Source: a virus. From it: a stretch of DNA of 32,022 bases. The DNA lies in the IMG/VR virus record IMGVR_UViG_3300032267_001336, positions 1-32,022 of that record; one strand, 5' to 3'. Below, piece after piece: positions 6,346 through 14,194 of the stretch. Made by a program: the position numbers and the translations under genes. Under the pieces are notes generated by a model that searched no databases, was not told where the DNA came from, and was given only the letters and a program-made list of their open reading frames with translations. Within the stretch, counting starts at the first letter, position 1; each line of letters begins with the position of its first letter.

Positions 6346-6772
6346 AATTATCTGTAAAAAAGTTTTTTAAATCTTGTTCAACTTGTGTGTAATTCATTTT
6401 TGTGTATCTAAAGACAGGATAACCTAGCATTTGTGCCAAATTGTATTTTTCACAGTTTTCCGTATATCCATCCACACTAGTGTGTCCAGACATTCGCTGA
6501 TAAAAAACCCCACCTATTTTTTTTATTTCTCCGTTAATGCCTTCATATTCCAATAAACAAGTCTTAGTCCCATTAGATACGCACCAATCAGCCCTAAACT
6601 GCCTTTGCATCGTAAAACGATATTCTGGTGTAAGGATTAACTTAGCCTTTTCTGCAAAACTTTTAAGGATTAGCACAAAATTATCTTTTTCTTTTGATTG
6701 AGATGATTTTGTTTTTCCTATAGAAAGCCTGCCATTTCTAAAGCTAGTGTTTTTTAATTTAATTATTCGCAT
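6335..6772 (-). CDS. PD-(D/E)XK-type nuclease (resolvase-like)
   Basis: The 145-residue product carries FRADW (Asp62), then CLLEYEG (Glu75 and Glu77), then a conserved tail GHTSVDGYTENCEKYNLAQ followed by LGYPVFRYT. This order matches small phage nucleases often annotated as VRR/DUF559-like or Holliday-junction endonucleases, which cut branched DNA during replication and packaging. The neighbours are a helicase, an SSB-like protein and a recombinase. The true start is ATG 6772, since the region upstream is the promoter; this places translation almost at the 5' end of the mRNA. Confidence 0.75.
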   Translation of the reverse strand: MRIIKLKNTSFRNGRLSIGKTKSSQSKEKDNFVLILKSFAEKAKLILTPEYRFTMQRQFRADWCVSNGTKTCLLEYEGINGEIKKIGGVFYQRMSGHTSVDGYTENCEKYNLAQMLGYPVFRYTKMNYTQVEQDLKNFFTDNYGK

Positions 6773-6779
6773 ATATTGT

Positions 6780-6808
6780 ATATTATGTTGAAAGTTGCCA
6801 AAAGTCAA
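6780..6808 (-). promoter_or_regulatory. Leftward promoter with overlapping inverted repeat
   Basis: On the minus strand the -35 is TTGACT (6803-6808) and the -10 is TAATAT (6780-6785), spacer 17. TGTTGA and TCAACA form perfect inverted half-sites 13 bases apart covering the -35 and spacer (6786-6810 region), a likely repressor site. Transcription should begin about one base before the nuclease ATG, suggesting a leaderless mRNA. Confidence 0.65.
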
Positions 6809-6811
6809 CAG

Positions 6812-8368
6812 TTAAAACCTGCAATCCACTACATCAAAGAACTTTGGGTTATCTACTTGCTTTTTTATAGTAATATGCGTTGGTTTTAATAATGATAATT
6901 TTAATACTTCATCTACAGTAATGGGGAATTTATCCTGCCCCCTCTTTAATAGCCACTTATAAGCTCTCTTTTTAGCAAAACCAGATTCTGATTCAAAGGC
7001 TATATATTCATGGAAAGGGTCAGCCCTTCCTTTTGTATAATAAGCTACCCTAAGAGTGGGAGGCTTACCTTCTTTTAAATGCTTGTTATAATATATTTCC
7101 TCCACTTCATATTCTCTCCCCTCTCCCTCTAAAAAGGGTTTTTCCTCGTGCCTAATTTCCCTTTCTTGTGTTTCAAATACATAATCGCAAGAAGGGCAAG
7201 CCATTTTAGCAATAGGCACAGCTTCTTGGCAAGATGGACATTCTTTGGTTTTTTTCTTCTGTTTTTCTTTTTTGTCTTTTATTCGTAAATCAATTTTTTC
7301 GTCTAATCCACCAAATACAACAATGTTTCCTGAAAAATCCAACATCACGCAATCTTTTTTACCTTTAAATAATCTTGCCCCCCTTCCCTTCATTTGTCTC
7401 CACCACCTTAATGACATTGTGGAGCGAAAACAAACAATCATATCAATACAAGGAAAATCTGCTCCCTTAGTAAGTAAGTCTATGTTAATTAATGCTTTTT
7501 CTTCATTATCTTCATTCTCAAACCATTTATAATAATGCTCTCTTTCATCTTCTGGAGTAGAAGCTCCTATAAAAACACTAGTTATTTTATTAGCTATTGA
7601 ATACCTTGCTATATTATCAGCGTGATCTTTTGATATGGCAAACACCAATATTCTTTTCCTACCAGCTCTAATGGCATAATTAATCCAAAAATCACAAGAT
7701 TTTTTTACTAATTCTGGAACATTAAATATTTTTTCCAATTCTTCTTTAGCGTATTCCCCACCCCTTATAGTAACATCTGTTAAATTAGGTTGATCTAAAA
7801 TTTTACTAGTAAATGGCACTACATAGCCACCCTTTAATAAAGTGGCATAATCTATTTCGTAAATTATCTCCCCCCAACCAAGTTTACCGCTATCAGTTCT
7901 AAAGGGTGTGGCAGACATTCCAATGATTCTAGCTTCTGGATAAGCATTAACCAGCTTTTGATACATAGTTAAATTTTCTGGCTTGGTATCTGGCAATTCT
8001 TTCTCATAACTCTCACACTCATCAATCAATATCCAATCCTTCTTACCTAGCTTATCTATTTTATTGTATATTGTTTGTATCCCACCAACTGTGATAGCCC
8101 TGCCATATTCTTCTTTGTTTAATCCACTACTAACTAACCCCACATTACTAACATCTTGAAATTTAGCGTGGTTCTGGATTAGCAATTTGCTTCTATCTGC
8201 TACTATTAAAACTCTACAACCAATATTATGTAAAAACTCAGCAGTTCTGGCAAGCAATATGCTTTTTCCTGATGCACATTCGGCACTGATAATTGCATTA
8301 CCAGTGCCGTTTATGATAAAAGAAATGATTGCTTCTATACAATCCTTTTGATAGGGACGAAGTTCCAT
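6812..8368 (-). CDS. SF2 DNA helicase (DEAD/DEAH, SSL2/ResIII-like)
   Basis: This ATP-driven helicase or translocase probably works at the phage replication fork or on recombination intermediates. In its 518 residues are the P-loop AECASGKSI (29-37), DECE (116-119), SATPFR (152-157), and a second RecA domain with TKGADFPCIDMIVCF and QMKGRGAR (motifs V and VI). A zinc ribbon of the CPSC/CPSC type lies near residues 385-405. The start at 8368 is 3 bases after the upstream stop. It is not a restriction subunit: no methylase or nuclease domain is present. Confidence 0.9.
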   Translation of the reverse strand: MELRPYQKDCIEAIISFIINGTGNAIISAECASGKSILLARTAEFLHNIGCRVLIVADRSKLLIQNHAKFQDVSNVGLVSSGLNKEEYGRAITVGGIQTIYNKIDKLGKKDWILIDECESYEKELPDTKPENLTMYQKLVNAYPEARIIGMSATPFRTDSGKLGWGEIIYEIDYATLLKGGYVVPFTSKILDQPNLTDVTIRGGEYAKEELEKIFNVPELVKKSCDFWINYAIRAGRKRILVFAISKDHADNIARYSIANKITSVFIGASTPEDEREHYYKWFENEDNEEKALINIDLLTKGADFPCIDMIVCFRSTMSLRWWRQMKGRGARLFKGKKDCVMLDFSGNIVVFGGLDEKIDLRIKDKKEKQKKKTKECPSCQEAVPIAKMACPSCDYVFETQEREIRHEEKPFLEGEGREYEVEEIYYNKHLKEGKPPTLRVAYYTKGRADPFHEYIAFESESGFAKKRAYKWLLKRGQDKFPITVDEVLKLSLLKPTHITIKKQVDNPKFFDVVDCRF

Positions 8369-8371
8369 TCA

Positions 8372-8818
8372 TTAAAAAGGGATAGCGTCGTCATTTACTA
8401 TAGTAGGTTCTTCGAAGATGTATTTAGCTATGTTAATTCTATCAACACCTTTATCATCTTGTTTAATCACTATTTCAGCTTTTCCTTTTTTACCTATAAA
8501 AGAAATAGCTTTCATTTCTCCCTTGTCGTAGTCCTTTAATAAACCAAAAGTTTTAGCAGCCTGCCTTAGCTTCCACATCATTTTAGGAGAACTAGGAAGA
8601 TAATCTCTAGCGGCATAAACTTTTTCACTATCGTGAGCAAAAACATTTATTGCCAATTGAATCATGGGCAATTTAGTTTCCTTAGATATAGTATCTTCAG
8701 TTGGAAACTCATATTGACCAAAAGTATGTTGCGATACTACTTGAATATCATAAATACCTTTAGATGGCAGGTTATTTTCTTTTTTTAGTTCTTCTTCTGT
8801 TTTTGGTATAAACTTCAT
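8372..8818 (-). CDS. SSB-like protein (DUF669-type)
   Basis: The 148-residue product has a beta-rich body (YDIQVVSQHTFG, IQLAINVFA, AEIVIKQDDKG) and ends NDDAIPF. This closely resembles the acidic C-terminal peptide of bacterial SSB (DDDIPF), which recruits partner proteins. It sits between a RecA-like ATPase and a helicase, as DUF669 proteins often do in phages. Binding of single-stranded DNA during replication and annealing is the likely role. Confidence 0.72.
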   Translation of the reverse strand: MKFIPKTEEELKKENNLPSKGIYDIQVVSQHTFGQYEFPTEDTISKETKLPMIQLAINVFAHDSEKVYAARDYLPSSPKMMWKLRQAAKTFGLLKDYDKGEMKAISFIGKKGKAEIVIKQDDKGVDRINIAKYIFEEPTIVNDDAIPF

Positions 8819-8820
8819 AA

Positions 8821-9714
8821 TTACTCCTTTGTTTTTGTTAGATTGTTAAGTTTAGTTTTTAGATAATTTATTAAAATAGCCATTTTATCTTCTGCCACTT
8901 CCTCAAAAGAATCAGCATTGTTTTTCTTTAGCCATTTCTCTATCTCATCTTCTGGAAGTTTCACAACATCTAGTAAGTTGTTGGCTTCCGTTATTTGCTC
9001 TGGTTTAGCTGGAACAAATAAATTACCCTTAGATTCTATAACACTTTTACCATACTTTTCAGCAAAAGTTTCATAGTTCCATTCAAATACACTAGCAGGA
9101 CTAAAAGTTTCAATCCTTGACTTAATAACAACTGCCCTTCTATTTAATCCGTTGGAAGTAATTTGTAGAGATAAATCAAGTTCATAGTCTAACTTATCTG
9201 CACCATCAAATGTTTCTCCAACCTGCTCCCCTTTTTTCCACAAGGCTTTCTCGTGGGCAATAAGAATTACATTCATATCAAGTTTTTCTATCCACTTTAA
9301 TAGTTGACGGAAATATTGATTAGCTGGTTTTTTAGATGCTCCAAAGTCAGATACTGTGATGTCTTTCTTTTTAGATTCAGCTTCTGCTATTTCTAAGTTT
9401 ATAATCTTAGAGATACTATCTATCACTAAAGTTTTATAGTTATGCTGTTCTGTAGCCAAAGCTCTAACCTGCTCTATAATATCATTAAAACTTTGTGAGC
9501 CATCTTCTTTACCAAGATAAACTCCACCAGCCTTTAATAATTTATTTTGATATTGTGGTTGAGTTGCTCCGCCTTCAGTATCTATATAATATACAGAAGG
9601 GAAATCTAACGCAACCCAAGTTTTACCAATACCAGCTTTGCCAAATACTAAAATCTTTGGTTTAGTTGGTTTAACCTCTAAAGGTTTTTTTGCCTTTAAT
9701 TTACTTATTGTCAT
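8821..9714 (-). CDS. RecA-like ATPase (AAA_24, Sak4-like recombinase)
   Basis: From the ATG at 9714 (GAGG upstream) the product has 297 residues: Walker A GKAGIGKT (25-32), YYIDTEGG (42-49) and Walker B TLVIDS (95-100). This is the AAA_24/Sak4-like group of small RecA-fold ATPases used in phage single-strand annealing and recombination. The frame is open further upstream, but that part covers the promoter and would add a non-conserved hydrophobic extension, so the longer form is rejected. The SSB-like protein downstream is the expected partner. Confidence 0.82.
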   Translation of the reverse strand: MTISKLKAKKPLEVKPTKPKILVFGKAGIGKTWVALDFPSVYYIDTEGGATQPQYQNKLLKAGGVYLGKEDGSQSFNDIIEQVRALATEQHNYKTLVIDSISKIINLEIAEAESKKKDITVSDFGASKKPANQYFRQLLKWIEKLDMNVILIAHEKALWKKGEQVGETFDGADKLDYELDLSLQITSNGLNRRAVVIKSRIETFSPASVFEWNYETFAEKYGKSVIESKGNLFVPAKPEQITEANNLLDVVKLPEDEIEKWLKKNNADSFEEVAEDKMAILINYLKTKLNNLTKTKE

Positions 9715-9733
9715 ATTTTCCTCATTTTTGTTA

Positions 9734-9774
9734 TTGACAATGTTTATTTTAGGAGTAATAAAAGACATTGTCAA
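9734..9774. promoter_or_regulatory. Overlapping divergent promoters in a perfect inverted repeat
   Basis: TTGACAATGT (9734-9743) and ACATTGTCAA (9765-9774) form a 10-bp perfect inverted repeat; inner TTTATT/AATAAA extends the symmetry. Leftward: -35 TTGACA (9769-9774), 17 bases, -10 TAAAAT (9746-9751), for the ATPase gene. Rightward: -35 TTGACA (9734-9739), 16 bases, -10 TAATAA (9756-9761), for the regulator and primase. Both -35 boxes are inside the repeat, so one protein dimer or tetramer could shut both. Confidence 0.72.
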
Positions 9775-9791
9775 CAATAATAATTTAAAAT

Positions 9792-9971
9792 ATGAAAAAA
9801 CCCAACAAAAAGAAAAAAACAGATAAAGTGGATGTTCACCTTTATTTGCCACTAAAGCTAATAGCTGAATTAGATGCCTATGTAAAAAAACAGGAGGAAT
9901 ATTCTGGCTATAGCAGACCTCAAGTTATTAGACTAGCCATAACAGAATACTTGGAAAGGGTTAAGGCTTAA
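9792..9971 (+). CDS. Ribbon-helix-helix transcription regulator (59 residues)
   Basis: A basic N-terminus (KKPNKKKKTDK) leads into VDVHLYLPLKLIAELDAYV and then SGYSRPQVIRLAITEYLERV: one beta strand followed by two helices, the CopG/Arc-type ribbon-helix-helix pattern. Such proteins bind inverted repeats as dimers of dimers. The gene lies immediately beside the divergent promoters and their 10-bp inverted repeat, so autoregulation and control of the replication genes are likely. No clear ribosome site is seen. Confidence 0.8.
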   Translation: MKKPNKKKKTDKVDVHLYLPLKLIAELDAYVKKQEEYSGYSRPQVIRLAITEYLERVKA

Positions 9972-10016
9972 GTTAGTTTTGTTTAAAGTGTTTTAGTTAA
10001 TTCTAATAGGTATAGT

Positions 10017-12104
10017 ATGTCGTCAGTATTAAGTGATTATTTTGCAAAGGGAATAATAATCATTCCTGAAAATATTAGTGGCGTGCCATTAGTAAGCTGG
10101 AAGGGCAAGACTTTAAGCCTTGAGTTTTTAAGAAATGCTGAAAAGATTGATTGCAACTATGGAGTTTTAACTGGGGAAATATCTGGCGTGATAGGGCTAG
10201 ATATAGACACAAACGATCCAGTAATAATAGGGAAAATAGAGGAAAGGGCAGGAGTTAGCCCCGTTAAAAGAATAGGCAGTAAAGGTTATTGTGCCTTCTA
10301 TAGATATAGTGATGAAGGCAATAAAAGTTGGCGGATAAATGGCAAGGTAGTAGCAGAGATTAAAAGCAATGGTGGAAAAATGACTATACCACCTTCAATC
10401 CACCGCACCACAAAAAAGCCCTATTATTGGGTTAATGAAGCAGATAGCCTTCTTAATAGAGCTAATGACTTGCCACCACTAAAAGCTAATTTCTTTCAAG
10501 AAATGGCTAGTCTTTTTGAAGGGGCTAAGCAAGTAGAGGTGGGAGAATTAATGCCTTATATTCCATTTCCAACCAATTATGATGATTGGATTCAGGTGGG
10601 GATGGCGTTGCATAATGCTACACACGGAAAAAGAATGGATTTATGGGATGCGTGGTCAAGGGGTGGCGAATCATACAAAGGAACAAATGATTTAAAAACC
10701 CATTGGAATAGTTTTAGAAGTAGTGGTGGTTATACCATAGGTTCTTTAATTATGTGGGCAAAAGAGGGCGGTTATGTAAGCCCAGAATTAAGAGAACAAG
10801 AACAAGCTATTGCTAAACTAAAAGAAGAAATAGAGCCAGAAAAGAAAGTTATTTTAAAAAGTCCATTAGAGCTTTTAGACACTGCTCCTAATTTTTTAGG
10901 AAAGGTGGCAAGACACATAGAAGATTCATCTAGGCATACTCATCCCATGTATGCAATAGGGGCTTCCATTGCTTTAATAGCGACAATAGCTAGTAGAAAT
11001 TTCTGTTCTCCAATAGCTAGGGGAAAACTCAATATGTTTTGCATGGGTATAGGTGGAAGTGGAAGCGGTAAAGATAGTTCAATGGTGATTACACAAGAAA
11101 TATTAGATAAAGCGGGGGTTGGTTGGTTAATAATGCCAAGCATTGGCACGCATCAAGCAATCCATAAGGCTGTAGCAAATATGAAAGGTGATGTAGTAAG
11201 GGGGAAGTGTATTTGTTTAATTGATGAATATGGGGCTTACATTGAAAACACTAGAGATAAAAACAGTTCTGGGAATAAAAAGGGAATAGGTGATAAATTA
11301 ATGTCCGTTTTTACTTCTACTCGTTGGGACAGTGAGCTTATCCTCACTGAAAGAGACGAAAAATTACCACCTGTAATTATGCCCTCTTTTAATATATGGA
11401 CTGTAACCACCGCAGGAAAAATATTTGATGCCTTATCCACAAAAGATTTAGAAAGCGGTTCTTTAAATAGATGGCTTATATTTAAAGATGAGGAAGATTA
11501 TCCACTAGCTGAAGATAAAGAATATAAACAGCTAGATTACCCAATATTAGATTTTGTGCGTAGGTTGGGAGAAATGAATCTCCAAGATGCTTGGAATCCA
11601 ATGCCATTAGTGTTTGCTAATGGTGTTAAGCAGAAATTTTTAGACTATGAAAAAGAGATTAGACTAGAGGTGCAAAAAACCCATAATACAATGCTTGTTA
11701 GAAAGGCAGAGGCTATGCTAAAAATAGCTTGTCTGGCAAGTGTTGATCCCTCTAACCAAAAAACCACTACAGATGGTGAATTTACTTATATGATTAATCA
11801 TAAAGAAATGGATTGGGCTATTGATTTAATTGAAAAGATTTATGAGTTTATAATGCACGCTTCTAGTGAAGCTATAGCGGACACGCCATTCCAAAGAAAT
11901 AGACAGCATGTATTAAAGAAAATTAGACAAAATGCTAAGTTTGATAAAGAAGAAAATAGAGTGGTTTATAGGGTATGGCTAGACCAACAATTAGGTGGAA
12001 TGTTTAAGAAGAAAGAAGTAGATGAAATACTAGAATCATTAGTAAGCACTCGAACTATAGAGATAGAAAAGGGTGGTGTGAAGATAGTGTTAAGGGGGAA
12101 ATGA
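10017..12104 (+). CDS. Primase-polymerase/helicase fusion (prim-pol, PriCT, DUF3987)
   Basis: This 695-residue replication protein primes and probably unwinds phage DNA. Residues 1-160 form a bifunctional primase-polymerase domain (GVIGLDIDT with Asp62 and Asp64; SIHRTTKKPYYW with His129). Residues 175-253 look like a PriCT_2 linker (NYDDWIQVGMALHN, DLWDAWSRGG). Residues 280-690 form a DUF3987-type helicase-like ATPase with Walker A GGSGSGKDS (346-354) and Walker B CLIDEYG (400-406). No separate polymerase gene is in the window, so the phage may rely on the host replicase. Confidence 0.87.
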   Translation: MSSVLSDYFAKGIIIIPENISGVPLVSWKGKTLSLEFLRNAEKIDCNYGVLTGEISGVIGLDIDTNDPVIIGKIEERAGVSPVKRIGSKGYCAFYRYSDEGNKSWRINGKVVAEIKSNGGKMTIPPSIHRTTKKPYYWVNEADSLLNRANDLPPLKANFFQEMASLFEGAKQVEVGELMPYIPFPTNYDDWIQVGMALHNATHGKRMDLWDAWSRGGESYKGTNDLKTHWNSFRSSGGYTIGSLIMWAKEGGYVSPELREQEQAIAKLKEEIEPEKKVILKSPLELLDTAPNFLGKVARHIEDSSRHTHPMYAIGASIALIATIASRNFCSPIARGKLNMFCMGIGGSGSGKDSSMVITQEILDKAGVGWLIMPSIGTHQAIHKAVANMKGDVVRGKCICLIDEYGAYIENTRDKNSSGNKKGIGDKLMSVFTSTRWDSELILTERDEKLPPVIMPSFNIWTVTTAGKIFDALSTKDLESGSLNRWLIFKDEEDYPLAEDKEYKQLDYPILDFVRRLGEMNLQDAWNPMPLVFANGVKQKFLDYEKEIRLEVQKTHNTMLVRKAEAMLKIACLASVDPSNQKTTTDGEFTYMINHKEMDWAIDLIEKIYEFIMHASSEAIADTPFQRNRQHVLKKIRQNAKFDKEENRVVYRVWLDQQLGGMFKKKEVDEILESLVSTRTIEIEKGGVKIVLRGK

Positions 12105-12105
12105 T

Positions 12106-12657
12106 ATGAAAAAATTTAACATAATTTATGCAGATCCAGCTTGGAGTTATCAAGATAAATCTTGTAGTGGCAATGCATCGGATCAATATCAAACTATGAG
12201 TATTGAAGATATTTGTAATTTACCAGTAAAAGATATTGCAGATAAAGATTGCGTTTTGTTTTTGTGGGCTACTTATCCTTTACTGCCAGAAGCACTAAAG
12301 GTAATAGAGGCGTGGGGCTTTAAATACAAAAGTATAGCTTTTCAATGGGTTAAGTTAAACAAAAAGAATGGTAAGCCTTTTTACGGCTTAGGGCGTTGGA
12401 CTAGAGGTAATACAGAGCCTTGTTTAATAGCCACAAAAGGAAAGCCTAGTAGAGTATCTTACTCGGTTTTTCAGCTTATACAAACCCCAATAGAAAGGCA
12501 TTCAAAAAAGCCTGATATTGTTAGAGATAAAATAGTTCAATTAATGGGTGATTTGCCAAGAATAGAATTATTTGCCAGAAACAAGGTAGAAAAATGGTCA
12601 GCATGGGGAAATGAAATAGAAAGTGATATTGAATTACCAACCACTAAAGGTTGTTAA
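12106..12657 (+). CDS. MT-A70 family adenine N6-methyltransferase
   Basis: The 183-residue enzyme should transfer methyl from S-adenosylmethionine to adenine N6 in DNA. It has the catalytic motif DPAW (residues 10-13; DPPW in many relatives), LFLWATYPLLPEAL, FQWVKLNK, GRWTRGNTEPCLIATKG and the end RIELFARNKVEKWSAWGNE, the full MT-A70 order. There is no restriction enzyme next to it, so it is an orphan methylase, likely protecting phage DNA or marking it for replication. It starts 1 base after the primase stop. Confidence 0.9.
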   Translation: MKKFNIIYADPAWSYQDKSCSGNASDQYQTMSIEDICNLPVKDIADKDCVLFLWATYPLLPEALKVIEAWGFKYKSIAFQWVKLNKKNGKPFYGLGRWTRGNTEPCLIATKGKPSRVSYSVFQLIQTPIERHSKKPDIVRDKIVQLMGDLPRIELFARNKVEKWSAWGNEIESDIELPTTKGC

Positions 12658-12706
12658 AAAATAGTTCTTCGGTGGTGTAAACCTTAATAAAATCTTCTTT
12701 TTTCAT
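12644..12706 (-). CDS. Very short possible gene or gene remnant (20 residues)
   Basis: An ATG at 12706 has GGAG eight bases upstream and sits 3 bases after the preceding stop. It codes for MKKEDFIKVYTTEE plus six residues and ends inside the convergent methylase gene. The first codons resemble the start of the gene at 25049 (MKKEKEFIKAY), so it may be a truncated copy of such a gene rather than a functional one. Confidence 0.25.
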   Translation of the reverse strand: MKKEDFIKVYTTEELFFNNL

Positions 12707-12709
12707 AGT

Positions 12710-12982
12710 TTACTCCGTTGGTTTATTATCATTCCAAGAATATCCAGCCCATTTTCCTGTAGGTTTTAGGTCAAGTCCAGATAGCATTCCATTTCCTTCC
12801 GTAAGAGTGCTGAACATTCTACGATATTGAGTGTAGCCTTTTTTGATTAGTTTTTTTACTTTTTTTGAGTTTAAAAGGTTTTTGGCTTCAATGTCTGTAT
12901 CTTCGTAAAGCTCCATTTTAGCCTCTAGGTCATTTGGATTAATAAATACAAAAAAATGATAGACTGTGTGTGGTTTTGGCAT
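12710..12982 (-). CDS. Hypothetical protein (90 residues)
   Basis: The ATG at 12982 has a strong GGGGGAG ribosome site. The product has a beta-like N-terminus (TVYHFFVFIN), a basic middle (SKKVKKLIKKGYTQYRRM) and an aromatic end (GKWAGYSWNDN). It overlaps the upstream gene by 44 bases, unusual here and explained by a shifted junction repeat. No family is recognised. Confidence 0.6.
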   Translation of the reverse strand: MPKPHTVYHFFVFINPNDLEAKMELYEDTDIEAKNLLNSKKVKKLIKKGYTQYRRMFSTLTEGNGMLSGLDLKPTGKWAGYSWNDNKPTE

Positions 12983-13340
12983 AATTACTCCCCCTGTTGA
13001 TTGTTATTTCCTTGTCTCTTACTTCAATTAATTGAATTAACTCCAATCTTTTTTCTTCAAGATGCTTTTGGCTTACCTCATCACTATTTTTATTTAAATT
13101 AAAGTCAAAACAGAGGGCTTTTAAATGCCTCATAAAATTTACCTCTGTCGCATATTCTTCTAGCTTTAAATATCCCACTATCCCCAATAAAGTAGCCTCA
13201 CGCCCTAAAATTAATTCAAACAACCCCCCCTTTATGTCTTGAATGTAATTTTGGCTTTTTTCATCGGTTGTTATAAATTTATCTATAGAACAAATAAATT
13301 TGTAAAGTCTCTGTATAAACTCAAGTTCTGTGTTAGCCAT
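12939..13340 (-). CDS. Hypothetical protein with an out-of-frame C-terminal extension
   Basis: From ATG 13340 (GGGG upstream) the product has 133 residues, mainly helical with acidic patches. Its last 18 residues are read through the junction repeat and into the next gene in a different frame. In the sister junction at 13338-13367 the same DNA ends the gene as NNQQGE and stop. A one-base shift near position 13005 would restore that ending. No family is recognised. Confidence 0.55.
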   Translation of the reverse strand: MANTELEFIQRLYKFICSIDKFITTDEKSQNYIQDIKGGLFELILGREATLLGIVGYLKLEEYATEVNFMRHLKALCFDFNLNKNSDEVSQKHLEEKRLELIQLIEVRDKEITINRGSNYAKTTHSLSFFCIY

Positions 13341-13367
13341 ATTATTCCCCTTGTTGATTGTTAATAA
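12980..13367 (-). repeat. Junction repeat family C (two copies)
   Basis: Copies at 12980-13006 and 13338-13364 read, on the coding strand, TAACAATCAACA-R-GGGGA-R-TAAT-W-ATG. They supply a G-rich ribosome site and the ATG of the following gene, and in the second copy also the NNQQGE ending of the preceding gene. Confidence 0.75.
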
Positions 13368-13518
13368 ATTCTTCCACTTCCCTTCCGTAAACATCTTCTT
13401 TCTTTACAAAGCCTTTTAAAAGAAAATCTTGAAAACGATGTTTTTCTTTTTCCTGCTCGCTCATTATCCAGTTATCATTATCTGGCTTTTTAAAGTTTAT
13501 AAAGATTGCGTTGTTCAT
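13342..13518 (-). CDS. Hypothetical charged protein (58 residues)
   Basis: ATG 13518 follows a perfect GAGGAGG at 7-10 bases and lies one base after the upstream stop; an upstream in-frame start at 13560 would overlap that gene without a ribosome site. The product starts MNNAIFINFKK, is strongly charged in the middle and ends FINNQQGE. No family is recognised. Confidence 0.6.
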   Translation of the reverse strand: MNNAIFINFKKPDNDNWIMSEQEKEKHRFQDFLLKGFVKKEDVYGREVEEFINNQQGE

Positions 13519-13519
13519 A

Positions 13520-13681
13520 TTATCTTGCCTCCTCAATTTTGATTTCAAACTTTCCGCCAAAATTATCTTTTTCCAATTCTTTAACTAGCTTTTCAGCCTT
13601 CTTAAAATCAGTAAAGGTTTCAGCAACCCTTAACATTAGTTTGTCTTTTAGGTATAGATTGATAAAATATTTAGTTTCCAT
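13520..13681 (-). CDS. Small hypothetical protein (53 residues)
   Basis: The ATG at 13681 follows GGGGGGAAAG; the gene ends one base before the next ATG, and its final codons EEAR contain the ribosome site of that gene. The pattern is strand (YFINLYL), strand (LMLRVAETF), helix (KKAEKLVKELEK), strand (KFEIKIEE), a compact fold. No family is recognised. Confidence 0.6.
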   Translation of the reverse strand: METKYFINLYLKDKLMLRVAETFTDFKKAEKLVKELEKDNFGGKFEIKIEEAR

Positions 13682-13682
13682 A

Positions 13683-13910
13683 CTACTTTCCCCCCATAAA
13701 ATAAGCCTTGCAATCTGGTATATCCTCTGCCGTTAGCCCCAATGTATAAGCCTTTTGGCAATTAATAGCAGGGTAGGGCTTGGCTGTTTTGTCCACATAA
13801 ATGGCAAGATAGCCTAGCAAGGTAGCGAATAAAGTGATAACAAGGATTTTCACTGCATTGTCGAATACTTTGTTTTTAAATTGGTAGTGGTAGGATAGGT
13901 TGTTTTTCAT
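13683..13910 (-). CDS. Single-helix membrane protein with C-x15-C motif
   Basis: The 75-residue product has one membrane helix (about residues 20-38, KILVITLFATLLGYLAIYV) and then a short domain with Cys51 and Cys67: C-QKAY, then DIP-D-C. The same spacing and similar residues occur in the 15431-15736 product, so the two look like paralogues with a small disulfide- or metal-stabilised domain, probably in the periplasm. No known family is recognised. Confidence 0.65.
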   Translation of the reverse strand: MKNNLSYHYQFKNKVFDNAVKILVITLFATLLGYLAIYVDKTAKPYPAINCQKAYTLGLTAEDIPDCKAYFMGGK

Positions 13911-13912
13911 AA

Positions 13913-14194
13913 TTATTCCTCCTTTGCTTTATGTTTTTCTAAAAATTCTTCTGCTTCCTTTCTAGTATCTGCCCAACACTCAAAATCAATGCCTTCAGGA
14001 TTGGGGGTTTTTACAAAGAACTTAGAGGAAATTTTTTTCATTACTGCCATTTCATAAACAATGTCATCCTCCGCATCTTCGGCAAGAATTTCAATACCAT
14101 CTATGTCTATGCTATAATTCCACTCATCTTCATTGTGCATATAATCCGCAATGCCAGCTAGTTCTTGTTTTATTTCGTCGGTTGTTTTTATCAT
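13913..14194 (-). CDS. Hypothetical acidic protein (93 residues)
   Basis: The product is strongly acidic (IEILAEDAEDDIVYEMAV) with a C-terminal helix containing EAEEFLEKHKAKEE. The start overlaps the upstream stop as ATGA with GAGGAGG upstream. Its charge would suit a DNA-mimic or inhibitor role, but this is speculation. Confidence 0.62.
   Translation of the reverse strand: MIKTTDEIKQELAGIADYMHNEDEWNYSIDIDGIEILAEDAEDDIVYEMAVMKKISSKFFVKTPNPEGIDFECWADTRKEAEEFLEKHKAKEE

Noticed and set aside
7245-7532. Rightward frame inside the helicase gene
   Set aside because: It is the antisense shadow of a well-supported SF2 helicase.
9715-9852. Longer N-terminus for the RecA-like ATPase
   Set aside because: The extra residues would be encoded by the divergent promoter and operator, and ATG 9714 has its own GAGG.
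10940-11440. Leftward frames inside the primase gene
   Set aside because: They are antisense to conserved primase-helicase motifs.
12638-12653. Hairpin CAACC-ACTAAA-GGTTG at the end of the methylase gene
   Set aside because: A 5-bp stem with no proper T tract after it on either strand; not enough for a terminator call.
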